Below, in pieces: positions 34,414 to 44,311 of a DNA stretch of 64,000 bases (the first letter of the stretch is position 1; the number at the start of each line of letters is the position of its first letter). The translations under genes and the position numbers were made by a program. The stretch lies in assembly GCA_022711405.1 (NCBI GenBank), contig JAKLFC010000015.1, positions 30,923 through 94,922 of the forward strand. The letters run 5' to 3'. This DNA comes from Bacteroidota bacterium. Lineage in GTDB: Bacteria; Bacteroidota; Bacteroidia; Bacteroidales; JAGONC01. The notes beneath the pieces were generated by a model. That model did not search any database and was not told the DNA's origin. It saw nothing but the letters and a program-made list of their open reading frames with translations.

Positions 34414-36912
34414 ATGAAGAATTTCACCTTCAGGCAGATCGCTCCCTATCTGGCCGCCATCGTCATTTTTGTGATCCTTACTGCAGTTTACCTGTTTCCC
34501 GTATTTGAAGGGAAAGGCATCCAGGCAACCGACAGCATTACATTCCGGGGAGCTGCACAGGAAATCATCAATTACCGGGAAAAGACAGGAGAGGAACCGC
34601 TTTGGACCAATTCGATGTTCAGCGGGATGCCGGCCTATCTCATTTCCACAAAGTTCCCTGCCAACCTGATCTCCTCCGTTGATAAGGTCCTGAAACTGGG
34701 CCTGCCCCATCCGATGGGCATCGTGTTCCTCTACTTTCTCGGCTTTTTCATCCTGCTGCTGACCCTTAAAGTGGATAAATGGATCAGTATCATTGGAGCC
34801 ATCGCCTTTGCCCTGTCATCTTATTTTCTCATCATCCTGGAAGCAGGACACAATACCAAGGCTTTGGCCATCAGCTATATGGCGCCTGTCCTTGCCGGCA
34901 TCATCCTCACATTCCGGGGAAAATACCTGCTGGGAGGCATCGTCACCGCCCTGTTCCTGAGCCTGGAGATCAATGCCAACCACCTTCAGATCACCTATTA
35001 CCTGCTGATGATCGTCATCTGCCTGGGCATTGCTGAATTGGTCAGGACCATCAGGGATAAAACATATCCTCATTTCTTTAAGGCATTATCGTTTCTGGTG
35101 GTAGCTGCCATGATGGCGGTTGCCGTGAACACCTCCCGTTTGTGGACCACCTATGAGCAAAGCAAGTACTCCACCAGGGGAAAATCGGAGCTTACGTTCA
35201 ATAAAGAAGACCAGACCTCCGGGCTCGACAAGAGCTATGTCACCAGCTGGAGTTACGGGGTGACCGAAACGATGACCTTTCTGGTGCCGAGCCTGTACGG
35301 GGGGTCCTCTTTCGGTTCCGTAGGCGAAAATTCGGCCACCTATCGTATTCTTTCCGAAAATCAGGTCCCCAACAGCCGCCAGATCATCCGGCAACTACCA
35401 CTTTACTGGGGCGGCCAGCCGTTCACATCCGGCCCTGTATATGTGGGTGCGGTGGCTCTGTTATTATTCATCATCGGCCTGTTCATCGTCAAAGGAGCCA
35501 TGAAATGGTGGATCCTTGCGGCCACGCTCCTTTCAATCCTGCTCTCATGGGGGCATCATTTTATGCCACTTACTAATCTGTTCATGCACTACGTACCGGG
35601 TTACAACAAGTTCAGGGCAGTCTCGATGACACTGGTGATTGCCGAGGTCATGATACCCATGCTGGGCTTTGTAGCATTGAACAAGCTGGTTACGGAGCAG
35701 AATAAAATTCCGTCGGTTACGCGGGTGCTTAACTATTCCTTTGCCGTGCTGGGAGGAATAGCCCTGTTCCTGCTGGTTTTTTCTTCATCCCTGTTTGATT
35801 TCTCGGCTGCCGGCGATGCTCAGTATAAATACCCCGACTGGTTCATGAATGCATTGCGGGAAGACCGAATGAGACTCCTTCGAACTGATGCCATCCGTTC
35901 GCTGATCTTTTTAGCTCTGACTTATGCATTGATCCGCTTTTATCTTGCCGGGAAAATTAAGAAGCCCATCCTGCTGGTTTCCATTGGCCTGCTGGTACTC
36001 ATCGATATGTGGCCAGTCAACAGGCGGTACCTGAATTCGGATGATTTCATCCGCAAAACTTCCCTCGAAAAACCCTACCAGGCTACCCTGGCCGACCAGC
36101 AGATCCTGGAGGATAAGACCCCCTATTTCAGGGTATGGAACCTTACCGAGGATTTTGACAAATCGGCACGTACGTCCTTTTTCCATAAGAACATCGGAGG
36201 GTATCACGCCGCCAAAATGGAAAGGTACCAGGAACTGTACGATTACCAGCTTTCGGGTGAGAGGGAAAAACTGGTGGATCTTATTACTCAGCGTCCTGAT
36301 AATCAATTATTTGATCTTGGATTGAGCCAGCTAAAGATAACCAATATGCTCAATACCAAATATATCATTTATAATAACGATGTCCGACCGCTTCTGAATC
36401 CAAAAGCGCTTGGGAATGCATGGTTTGTGAAGGAGATCCGGTATGTGGAGAATGCTGACCAGGAGATACGGGGCCTGGACGAATTTGACCCAGCGCAGAC
36501 GATCCTTGTGGACCAGTCATTCAAAGACAGGGTGAAGCCGTTTTCGCCAGATCCGGATACGGCCGCTACGATCGCACTCACACATTATCAGCCTAATAAA
36601 CTGGAATATGCCAGCCAGTCGAAAACAGATCAACTGGCTGTCTTTTCCGAGATCTACTATCCCATGGGATGGAATGCGTATGTAGACGGTGCAAAGATCC
36701 CTTACTTCAGGGCAAACTATGTCCTGCGGGCCATGGTAATTCCTGCCGGATCGCACACCGTCGAATTCCGGTTCGAACCACGATCCTATCACCTGGGAGA
36801 GACCATTTCGCTCGTTTTTTCCCTGATCCTGCTGCTCACCCTGGTCGCAGCCATTTATCTTGAAATACGAAGGGTGAGGATGGATCCTGTGGAAACCACC
36901 CGGAAAAAGTAA
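34414..36912 (+). CDS. YfhO-family polytopic membrane protein
   Basis: 832 aa. The first ~520 residues hold about a dozen membrane segments (LAAIVIFVILTAVYLFPVFE and onward), and the rest is an extracytoplasmic beta domain (EIYYPMGWNAYVDGAKIPYF, YVLRAMVIPAGSHTVEFRFE) before a final helix. GEEPLWTNSMFSGMPAYL and VPGYNKFRAVSM are YfhO landmarks. Family members are GT-C-like glycosyltransferases that decorate lipoteichoic acid or other surface polymers from lipid-linked sugars. It opens the surface-polysaccharide region and is followed after 19 bp by a GT4 gene. Confidence 0.92.
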   Translation: MKNFTFRQIAPYLAAIVIFVILTAVYLFPVFEGKGIQATDSITFRGAAQEIINYREKTGEEPLWTNSMFSGMPAYLISTKFPANLISSVDKVLKLGLPHPMGIVFLYFLGFFILLLTLKVDKWISIIGAIAFALSSYFLIILEAGHNTKALAISYMAPVLAGIILTFRGKYLLGGIVTALFLSLEINANHLQITYYLLMIVICLGIAELVRTIRDKTYPHFFKALSFLVVAAMMAVAVNTSRLWTTYEQSKYSTRGKSELTFNKEDQTSGLDKSYVTSWSYGVTETMTFLVPSLYGGSSFGSVGENSATYRILSENQVPNSRQIIRQLPLYWGGQPFTSGPVYVGAVALLLFIIGLFIVKGAMKWWILAATLLSILLSWGHHFMPLTNLFMHYVPGYNKFRAVSMTLVIAEVMIPMLGFVALNKLVTEQNKIPSVTRVLNYSFAVLGGIALFLLVFSSSLFDFSAAGDAQYKYPDWFMNALREDRMRLLRTDAIRSLIFLALTYALIRFYLAGKIKKPILLVSIGLLVLIDMWPVNRRYLNSDDFIRKTSLEKPYQATLADQQILEDKTPYFRVWNLTEDFDKSARTSFFHKNIGGYHAAKMERYQELYDYQLSGEREKLVDLITQRPDNQLFDLGLSQLKITNMLNTKYIIYNNDVRPLLNPKALGNAWFVKEIRYVENADQEIRGLDEFDPAQTILVDQSFKDRVKPFSPDPDTAATIALTHYQPNKLEYASQSKTDQLAVFSEIYYPMGWNAYVDGAKIPYFRANYVLRAMVIPAGSHTVEFRFEPRSYHLGETISLVFSLILLLTLVAAIYLEIRRVRMDPVETTRKK

Positions 36913-36931
36913 AGAGTAGAATGCCGTTCTG

Positions 36932-38266
36932 TTGAAAAAAGTACTTGTCATAAGCTATTACTGGCCTCCCAGCGGAGGCAGCGGGGTGCAGAGGTGGCTG
37001 AAGTTCGTCAGGTACCTTAGGGATTTTCAATGGGAAGCGGTCGTCTGCATCCCGGAAGATCCGGAATACCCTGTGTATGATCATTCACTTCTGAAGGATA
37101 TACCCCAGAACATCACAATCCTGAAGGTGCCCATCCGGGAGCCCTTTGGGCTCTATAAACGACTGACCGGCCGCCGTAAGGGCGATCGGATGGGAGCGGG
37201 ATTTATCTCTGAGAAAAAGACTGGAAAAAGGCTGCAGGCAGTATCGCTCTGGATTCGCGGAAATTTTTTCATTCCTGATGCCAGGAAGTTCTGGATAAAC
37301 CCGTCGGCGAGGTACCTTACCAAATACCTGAAAGAAAATCCTGTAGACATCATTGTTACCACAGGGCCTCCGATGTCGGTGCACATGATCGGCCTGAAGC
37401 TGAAGAAAAGTGTGGGTCTGCCCTGGCTGGCTGATTTCAGGGATCCCTGGACGCAGGTGGATTTTTACCGGGAGCTTCGCCTGATGAAATGGGCCGACCG
37501 CAAGCACCATCGCATGGAAAAAGCGGTACTCAGCACCGCTGACCGTGTGACCGTGGTCAGCCGCGGGATGGCCGAAGATCTCAGGCTGATCGTCGACCGT
37601 CCGTATCCTGTGATCACCAACGGATACGATGAGGAGGATTTTGAAACATCGGATGCTGCTCCGGATCCCTTTTTCAGCATTGCTCACTTCGGGTCGCTGA
37701 GTCGGAGAGCCAATCCGATTTTGTTATGGCAGGTACTGGGAGAATTGATCCGGGAGCGATCCGATCTTGCAGGGGAGCTGAAGATCAAAATGACCGGGCA
37801 GGTGGATCACAGTGTCATGGAGTCCATCCGAAGAGAGGGATTGGAACCGTTCCTTCAGCGGATCCCATACCTTGAGCATGACCGGATGGTAAGGCAGATG
37901 CAGCGGTCGCAGTTGCTGCTGCTGCTGATCAATCCGGATCCCGGTGCACGGCTGATCGTTACAGGGAAGCTTTTTGAGTACCTTGCCGCGCGGCGTCCGG
38001 TGCTGCTGATTGGTCCGGAGGAAGGGGATGCGGCGGAGATCATCAGGGAGCTCCCAAACGGTTACCTATGCAGGTATGATGACAGGGAGAACATGAAGAC
38101 ACAACTCCTGCAGCTTTTTGACTTTTACTCCGGGGATGGACTGCCAGAAAGGAAGTCCCTGCCGGAGAAGTATTCACGGAGATACCTCACGGGCTTGATG
38201 GCAGAACAATTCAATGGATTATGTGCTGAAAAGGATAATAAGGCTCATCTTAACCTGCCAGGATAA
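36932..38266 (+). CDS. Glycosyltransferase family 4
   Basis: 444 aa from a TTG start at 36932; the nearby ATG at 36921 is out of frame and closes after four codons. The start MKKVLVISYYWPPSGGSGVQ contains the GT-B glycine loop. LPWLADFRDPW, VITNGYDEEDF and the C-terminal ARLIVTGKLFEYLAARRPVL are typical of GT4, where the last segment contacts the nucleotide-sugar. It acts in the cytoplasm on a lipid-linked or surface glycan. It follows the YfhO gene by 19 bp and precedes a broken GT2 gene by 16 bp. Confidence 0.93.
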   Translation: MKKVLVISYYWPPSGGSGVQRWLKFVRYLRDFQWEAVVCIPEDPEYPVYDHSLLKDIPQNITILKVPIREPFGLYKRLTGRRKGDRMGAGFISEKKTGKRLQAVSLWIRGNFFIPDARKFWINPSARYLTKYLKENPVDIIVTTGPPMSVHMIGLKLKKSVGLPWLADFRDPWTQVDFYRELRLMKWADRKHHRMEKAVLSTADRVTVVSRGMAEDLRLIVDRPYPVITNGYDEEDFETSDAAPDPFFSIAHFGSLSRRANPILLWQVLGELIRERSDLAGELKIKMTGQVDHSVMESIRREGLEPFLQRIPYLEHDRMVRQMQRSQLLLLLINPDPGARLIVTGKLFEYLAARRPVLLIGPEEGDAAEIIRELPNGYLCRYDDRENMKTQLLQLFDFYSGDGLPERKSLPEKYSRRYLTGLMAEQFNGLCAEKDNKAHLNLPG

Positions 38267-38282
38267 GGTTTAAAACAATACG

Positions 38283-39090
38283 ATGCATCTGATTTCTGTC
38301 ATAATTCCGACCTACAACAGTGAGACAACGATCCGGCGGGCTATCGGTTCGGTCATTGACCAGACTGATCAGGATAATTTCACTTTCGAGATACTGGTGT
38401 GCGACGACGGCTCGACAGACAATACCTTGCACATCGTTGAGGAATACATGAGCATGGGATATGATATTAAGATCATCAAAAATGAAAAACACACTGGAGG
38501 ACCAAATCACGGGAGAAACAATGGGATCCGGGCAGCCAGGGGTGACCTGATCGCCTTCCTCGATCACGACGACGAATGGTTACCGGAAAAGATCCATCTC
38601 CAACTGGAACAAATTGAAAAAGGCTATGAGCTCATCTATTCATCAAAAATTGACCGACTGGGATAAATCATCCAATTTCCCTTACATGAGCAGTATCCTG
38701 ATGGTCAACAGCGATGTGCCCCTTTTTGAAGAGGTCTATGGCAAGCATGATTATGACTGGATATTGTCGGTCACTGAAAAATATGCCTGCAAGGAAGTTC
38801 CACCGGTAGTTATTCGTTATATCAATGAGAAGAATTTATCACTGGATCCGGTTTACCGGTCCGAGGATTTTGATTTCATGCTGTCTATACTGCAACGGAA
38901 CAATAACATGGCAGGAATAAAACGATTGCATGGAACCAGAGCCAGGTACGATTATAAAATGGGTAATTACAAACAGGCAAGGTACTACTTTTTACGTGCT
39001 GATCGCTCTTGGAAGGTCGGGCTCTATTTTTTGACCTCTTTCGTACCACCCCTGGCAAGGATCATCACCCGAAAATTTAAAGTCTTCTAG
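38283..39090 (+). pseudogene. Glycosyltransferase family 2 gene with a frameshift at a poly-A run
   Basis: The first 127 codons encode a normal GT2 nucleotide-binding half: MHLISVIIPTYNSETTIRRA, ILVCDDGSTDNTL and the DxD-like FLDHDDEW. The frame then stops at 38666. The next frame carries the acceptor half without a start of its own kind (DWILSVTEKYACKEVPPVVI, LSLDPVYRSEDF) up to 39090. Removing one A from the AAAAA at 38645-38649 gives an unbroken join (IYSSKLTDWDKSSNF). This may be true decay, slippage-based switching, or a sequencing error. The coding sequence is visibly more AT-rich than its neighbours. Confidence 0.82.
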
Positions 39091-39110
39091 AAAAAACCAG
39101 TTCCTTGCGA

Positions 39111-39887
39111 ATGCGATCAATTTATAACATACGGGAACAAATCAATTCCATCAGGTTACATCTCATCCATTCCAGGAGAAAGAATAGGATCGGGCAGCAA
39201 ATTGATCCTGAGAAGATTGCTCACCTTGAGAAACGCATAGAATGCAAATCCAGGTGGTATGGGAACAGCTATGGCGGATTTTATATTATCCCTGGATTAT
39301 TGAATGAATCCTCCATCATTTATTCCATTGGGATTGGAAAAGACATTTCGTTCGATAAAGCATGCATCAAAAAACACAACTGTACCGTTTTTGCCTTTGA
39401 TCCCACGCCGAAATCGATAGAGTGGATCAGAAAACAAAAAGTCAATGGGAAATTTCATTTTTTTGATTACGGGATCAGTCCCTCACAGTCAGGTCATCAC
39501 GATTTCTTTTTGCCGGCCAATCCCAGGGCAGTTTCAGGAAGCATTCTTATTTAAAAAGAAGTGGACATGCAAAAACCCATCAAGGTCATGTTGAAGACCT
39601 TTGAAGATATTACCAGAGATTTGAACCATACACATATAGATGTGCTGAAAATGGACATCGAGGGAGCTGAATATGCCGTTCTGGAATCCATTTTAGAAAC
39701 TTCCGTCACTATCGATCAACTCCTGGTGGAGTTTCATGACAGGATATTCGATGCTTCAGAATACAAGTCAAAAGAAATTGTCAACAGGTTAAAGGGGAAA
39801 GGGTATTCTATATTTGGTACGTCAGTTTCCTATGAAGAAGTATCCTTTGTCCATGAAAGTATTCTGAAAAATACAGAAAGAAAATAA
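39111..39887 (+). pseudogene. FkbM-family methyltransferase interrupted by an in-frame stop
   Basis: The frame opens at ATG 39111. Residues near YSIGIGKDISFDKACIKK and VFAFDPTPKSIEWI form the SAM-binding part, ending at a TAA at 39552-39554 just after RAVSGSILI. Translation continues in the same frame with KEVDMQKPIKVMLKTFEDIT and the family signature VLKMDIEGAEYAVLESI, then LLVEFHDRIF. The two parts are one FkbM gene split by a stop rather than two genes. FkbM enzymes O-methylate sugars on surface glycans. It lies 20 bp after the frameshifted GT2 gene and is similarly AT-rich. Confidence 0.85.
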
Positions 39888-39902
39888 GGATTCTTGTTCG
39901 GA

Positions 39903-41537
39903 TTATGGATTTTTCAGGCAGCGTACTGAATATCCGTGAAGGATGGTGGTGTTTTGCCGGCGGATCGTCATGTGTTCATTATCTAACAGCCGGTAGATCC
40001 CACTCTCAGATCCGTTGGTCGAGGAAGTCCAGAATCCGCCTGTGACACCCATATCTTCGAAAAATCCGTCCAGTCCATTGCGTGCTCCTCCGGGCAGGGC
40101 TGTGAAGCCGCTTGAGTTTGTGGCTCCTACGTTAGGCGATATCCAATGACTGGTCCCGTCTTCTTTTAGATTTCCGCCTGCATCTAAGCCGCGCCAACCA
40201 TATATATTCCAGGTCGGATCTCCTACCGGATACAGACCATCGACGTTCCCTTCCAATATCTTCCAATCATTGTCGGATGGAATATGCCAACCTGCCGGGC
40301 AAATTCCCTGTGTGCCTTCGGTCAGAATATACTGCAGCGCTTCTTCCCATTCATACAAACCGCCATAAATGCCACAATAGGCAGGATCGTTATTCTGACA
40401 GTATTTTTCAATCATACTGTTATCCGTCTGCAGGTGGCCAGCTTCATTGCTGATGATCATTGAGCCTACATTTAGGTTTTCTTTTAGCCAGCATTGGGTG
40501 CCTATTAAAAGGGTATTGTATATTTGGCCCTCATAGGTTATGGTCGTGATACCAGGACATGACTGTGGTGATGGGGGCTCTTCGGGAAGTATAAAATCAC
40601 CCACGGAATCTACCCATGAGGATTCGTCACTGATATAGGTCAGTATCCCTCCCCGGTAAATATGGGTCTGGTACTTTAATTTTTCAGTGTCGAAGTCGAA
40701 TGCAGTGATCTGGTTGACTGTGTCACTTTTACCGGTCGCATCACTGATCTTGATAGCTGAGTCAGCCCTGATGATGCCAGCCACATGCAATAAGACAGCA
40801 CTATCTACCCAGGTAGTCCCAATACCCACTTGCTCATTATCGGTCTCAATGATTGAGCTGGATGTCAATGCATTACCATTCCATTTTGGTATAAAATTCA
40901 ATGTATTTGCCCCCACCTTCGGATCCGTTTCGGAAGTCAGATAACCTGACAATGCATGGTTTCCCCATCCATAAGCAGTTTTCCAGTTCAGAATATCAGC
41001 GGCAGAAATGGTGTTAGCAGGACTTAATCCAAAGATGGGATCTGTTTCCGTATAACCTGTCAGGTAACCGGCCAATGCATGATCCCCCCATGAAAATGCT
41101 GTATTCCAGTGCTGGATGTCAGTATCACTTACCGACGCAACTTTATCCGCATAAAGTGCGTAGGGTACTGATAAAAGCTGACTTGTCCCCATATATTGGT
41201 AACCGGTCCCGCCACTTGTATCCATTTCGATCTTTAGGAAGTGGAGTGAACTGCCCCAGGCAATACTGTCAAAAATTCCTGAAAGGACTGTGCCGTCTCC
41301 TATCGCAAGATTAGCAAGACCGTACGTATTGGTTGTGAGGTTATGATCCTCACGGTACTCCACTGTGCCGCCAATACTGTCCTTCTGAATACTGATGCGT
41401 ATGTTTAAATTCCTGTCAGATAGCACATGACCGTTGGCTGTCCTTACAACAGCCTGATAATTAATGGCTTTTGGTGTTTGTGCCAACAGGGATGCAGCCA
41501 TCAATGCAAACCCTGCAATAAAAAGAAAATATTTCAT
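39903..41537 (-). CDS. Secreted FISUMP-domain protein with tail-fibre-like repeats
   Basis: 544 aa. A signal peptide (ALMAASLLAQ) is followed by a domain opening PKAINYQAVVRTANGHVLSD, common in Bacteroidota exoproteins. In the middle are two ~32-residue repeats (IQHWNTAFSWGDHALAGYLT and ILNWKTAYGWGNHALSGYLT), each continuing to TETDP or SETDP. This motif also appears in phage tail fibres. The last ~180 residues form a Fibrobacter succinogenes major paralogous (FISUMP) domain: GTQCWLKENLNVG, CPAGWHIPSDNDWKILE, ALPGGARNG and SVRCLKN. There is no T9SS sorting domain. It probably sits on the cell surface with an adhesive role. It is convergent with the broken FkbM gene. Confidence 0.88.
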   Translation of the reverse strand: MKYFLFIAGFALMAASLLAQTPKAINYQAVVRTANGHVLSDRNLNIRISIQKDSIGGTVEYREDHNLTTNTYGLANLAIGDGTVLSGIFDSIAWGSSLHFLKIEMDTSGGTGYQYMGTSQLLSVPYALYADKVASVSDTDIQHWNTAFSWGDHALAGYLTGYTETDPIFGLSPANTISAADILNWKTAYGWGNHALSGYLTSETDPKVGANTLNFIPKWNGNALTSSSIIETDNEQVGIGTTWVDSAVLLHVAGIIRADSAIKISDATGKSDTVNQITAFDFDTEKLKYQTHIYRGGILTYISDESSWVDSVGDFILPEEPPSPQSCPGITTITYEGQIYNTLLIGTQCWLKENLNVGSMIISNEAGHLQTDNSMIEKYCQNNDPAYCGIYGGLYEWEEALQYILTEGTQGICPAGWHIPSDNDWKILEGNVDGLYPVGDPTWNIYGWRGLDAGGNLKEDGTSHWISPNVGATNSSGFTALPGGARNGLDGFFEDMGVTGGFWTSSTNGSESGIYRLLDNEHMTIRRQNTTILHGYSVRCLKNP

Positions 41538-41778
41538 GATCGTCAGACTAAGCTGATTGTAAAATTAACGAATAGCATGATTAGTTCAACATGAAATCCC
41601 TTTGATAATCCAGCAATTCCATACTTATTTCATGAAGCTGCCTCATTTTCAGATGAACCTTCATAATTCTGAGTCGAAGTCATTTCTCGACACGTAACCC
41701 TAAAGCTGTTGATTTTCTATTGGAATGTACCATATGGAATGAGACTTCTCTACCATAATAGTTAGTGGTTTTTTGTCA

Positions 41779-41786
41779 TACCTTTG
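41779..41786 (+). promoter_or_regulatory. -7 element (TACCTTTG) 4 nt before the flippase ATG
   Basis: TACCTTTG matches TAnnTTTG and ends 4 nt before the ATG at 41791. If it is used, the transcript would be leaderless or start within the first codons. No TTG is found 19 nt upstream. Confidence 0.45.
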
Positions 41787-41790
41787 ACGC

Positions 41791-43284
41791 ATGGGCATCA
41801 TCCGCAGGCAATCGATCATCGGGACCATCTTCACCTACCTGGGTGTCATCCTTGGCTTCATCACAACCGCCGTTCTTTTCCCCAGGTACCTGAGCACCTC
41901 GCAGATCGGACTGCTGGGGCTGCTGCTTTCCTACGCCATGATCTTTGCCCAGATCGCGTCGCTGGGCTTCATCAGCGCCACCACCCGTTTTTTTACCTAT
42001 TTCCGCGACAGGGAAAAACATCACCATGGCTTTGTCTTTCTCCTGATGACGGTCACCGCTGTCGGATTCCTGCTTTCCCTGGTCATCTATTTTGCTGCCA
42101 GGGGATTCCTGATCGAAAGCAGCAGCCAGAAATCAGCACTGTTTGTTGATTACATGGATTATATTATCCCGCTCACCTTTTTTACCGCGTTCTTCAATGC
42201 CCTGGATCACTACTACAAAGTGCTTTACAATGCCGTGATCGGAATTGTGTTGAAGGAATTCGTACAGCGCCTGTTCATCCTGGTGGTCACCGTATTGTTC
42301 ATATACGCCCTGGTCAGCTTTCACAGTTTTGTCGGACTGTATGTGATCTGCTTTGCCCTGCCGGCAGTGATCATTTTCTTTTTTCTCCTGAAGGCAGGTG
42401 AGATACACCTGAAGCCGGATATCAAATTCCTCAACAGGGAGCTGATTTCGGGAATGGCGGGTGTGAGTGTATTCGGTATCGTTGCAGGCGCCACGGGCAT
42501 TTTTACCCTGAACATCGACCGGATCATGATCGACCGGATCCTGGGTTTAAGCGCGACGGGCATCTATACGACCACTTATTTTTTCGGGACGCTGATCACC
42601 ATGCCTTCCCGTTCACTGACAAAGATTTCCGCCACGGTCATCGCCGATGCATGGAAGAATCAGGATATGGCCGCGCTGCATAGCCTCCTGTTCAAAAGCT
42701 GCCTGAACCAGCTGATCATCGGCTTACTGCTTCTGGTGGGTATATGGGGAAACATTGATAACATTTACCGCATTCTTCCAGAGGAATTTATGGCCGGTAA
42801 ATGGGTCATCCTGCTGGTTGGTGCAGGCTTTTTGACCGATATGGCCATCGGTGTGAGTCATGTGATCGTGTCCAACTCACGGCTTTATAAATACGCTACC
42901 TATTACCTGGTGCTGATGGTGGTGCTGGTCATCTGTTTCAACCTGCTGTTCATCCCGCTTCTGGGCATCACCGGAGCTGCTTTGTCGTTCCTGCTGACCA
43001 AAGTGATCGTGAACATTGCGATCATGTATTTTGTGAAACGCAGGTTCGGGATGATGCCTTACACCTACCGGTCACTGCTGGTGATCCTTTTCGGTGGCGT
43101 GGCATTTCTGGCGGGCTGGATCCTTCCGTTCATGTCGAACCTGTACATGGATTTAGTGATACGAAGTTCCGTGATCACCATCGTATTTCTGGCCCTGATC
43201 GTTTTATTCAGGATATCAGAAGACATCAACGAACGGGTGGCTTATTACCTGAAACGGTTCCTGGGAATCAATATCCGGCTCTAG
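41791..43284 (+). CDS. Wzx-like polysaccharide flippase
   Basis: 497 aa with about 14 membrane segments (IGTIFTYLGVILGFITTAVLF, then LLGLLLSYAMIFAQIASLGF and more). The central loop FTLNIDRIMIDRILGLSATG matches the oligosaccharide flippase (MVF/PST) family. It should turn lipid-linked oligosaccharides across the inner membrane, fitting the glycosyltransferase genes at 34414-39090. Its end overlaps the convergent gpsA stop by 4 bp. Confidence 0.92.
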   Translation: MGIIRRQSIIGTIFTYLGVILGFITTAVLFPRYLSTSQIGLLGLLLSYAMIFAQIASLGFISATTRFFTYFRDREKHHHGFVFLLMTVTAVGFLLSLVIYFAARGFLIESSSQKSALFVDYMDYIIPLTFFTAFFNALDHYYKVLYNAVIGIVLKEFVQRLFILVVTVLFIYALVSFHSFVGLYVICFALPAVIIFFFLLKAGEIHLKPDIKFLNRELISGMAGVSVFGIVAGATGIFTLNIDRIMIDRILGLSATGIYTTTYFFGTLITMPSRSLTKISATVIADAWKNQDMAALHSLLFKSCLNQLIIGLLLLVGIWGNIDNIYRILPEEFMAGKWVILLVGAGFLTDMAIGVSHVIVSNSRLYKYATYYLVLMVVLVICFNLLFIPLLGITGAALSFLLTKVIVNIAIMYFVKRRFGMMPYTYRSLLVILFGGVAFLAGWILPFMSNLYMDLVIRSSVITIVFLALIVLFRISEDINERVAYYLKRFLGINIRL

Positions 43285-44294
43285 TACTGTGGGGAAGAAT
43301 CGCTCAGCTCTTTGCTGAGCAGCGATCGAAGCATCTCCTGAACCGGATAATTTCCATTGAGAACACGGTACAACTGCGTCATCAGGGGAAATTTATCCTC
43401 GCCGGCACCTTCATGCATCAGTTTTTCATAAAAGATATTCACTGCCAGCCTGCCCTCCAGCACCACCTTACTGGATATATCCTCCGTGAAAAATCCTTTT
43501 CCGATCAGCAATCCGAGCGTCCGGTTCCTGCTCAGGTCGTTAAGGGCGGTCAGGCTGAAATCACCGTAGCCGCAAAAGCGGAAGAGCGTTTCCTGTTCTC
43601 CGCCGAAAAACAGCAGCACCTGCCGCATCTCATTGAATGCCCGGGTGAGCAGCAGAAAACGCAGATTGGCCGAGTTGTAGTGGGCATCCACGATACCAAG
43701 GATGATGGCATAGATATTTTTAAGGATGCTCAGTATTTCCACACCCCTGACATCATGGGTGTAGTCCAGGCAGATCGAAGTGCCCGAGCACATTTCACCG
43801 AAAATGGACCACAATTCTGTGTCGTCGGTGGCCAGTGTGAATCCGGTGGGTGACCCGCCGATCATGTCGCGGGCAAAGGCAGGGCCTTTCATCGAACACA
43901 CGCGGTTTGGCAATTCTTCCATCAGGTGCTCTGCAATCACCTGGTTGTGGTTGCCGAATCCTTTGGCCAGGTTCACCAGGATGGTGGAAGGATTCAGGTA
44001 CTGCCGGTTCCGGAGAACGTAATCCACCACGGCTACCGAGGGGATGGCAAGGAAAACGATGTCAGCGTCTCGGATAACATATTCCCCCAGGGTCGCCTTC
44101 AGGTTTTTATTCAGCCGTATGCCGGGAAAATATTTCCGGTTGATGTGCTGATCATTGATCGAATCAGCCACTTCTGGCTCGATGGTCAGCAAAATGACCT
44201 TCATATCCTCATTACCGGCCAGGATGTTTCCCAGTGCGGTGCCCAGGGAACCTGCGCCCAGGATCACGATCGTTTTTCTGGATGGTTGAGTCAT
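43281..44294 (-). CDS. gpsA: NAD(P)H-dependent glycerol-3-phosphate dehydrogenase
   Basis: 337 aa. The Rossmann motif ILGAGSLGTALGNILAG is at residues ~11-27. FLAIPSVAVVDYVL and the catalytic-region NLAKGFGN follow, then the substrate loop SMKGPAFARDMIGGSPTGF and the late NLRFLLLTRAFNEMRQVLLF. It makes sn-glycerol-3-phosphate from dihydroxyacetone phosphate for phospholipid synthesis, the substrate of PlsY. Some details differ from E. coli GpsA, such as CGYGDFSLTALNDLSRNRTLG in place of GLAGLGDL. It lies 17 bp after nadC on the same strand. Confidence 0.93.
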   Translation of the reverse strand: MTQPSRKTIVILGAGSLGTALGNILAGNEDMKVILLTIEPEVADSINDQHINRKYFPGIRLNKNLKATLGEYVIRDADIVFLAIPSVAVVDYVLRNRQYLNPSTILVNLAKGFGNHNQVIAEHLMEELPNRVCSMKGPAFARDMIGGSPTGFTLATDDTELWSIFGEMCSGTSICLDYTHDVRGVEILSILKNIYAIILGIVDAHYNSANLRFLLLTRAFNEMRQVLLFFGGEQETLFRFCGYGDFSLTALNDLSRNRTLGLLIGKGFFTEDISSKVVLEGRLAVNIFYEKLMHEGAGEDKFPLMTQLYRVLNGNYPVQEMLRSLLSKELSDSSPQY

Positions 44295-44311
44295 CTGTTT
44301 TTGGGTATCGC

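Noticed and set aside
39552..39554. Recoded stop in the FkbM gene
   Set aside because: The codon is TAA, not TGA, and no recoding hairpin is evident; mutation or error is simpler.
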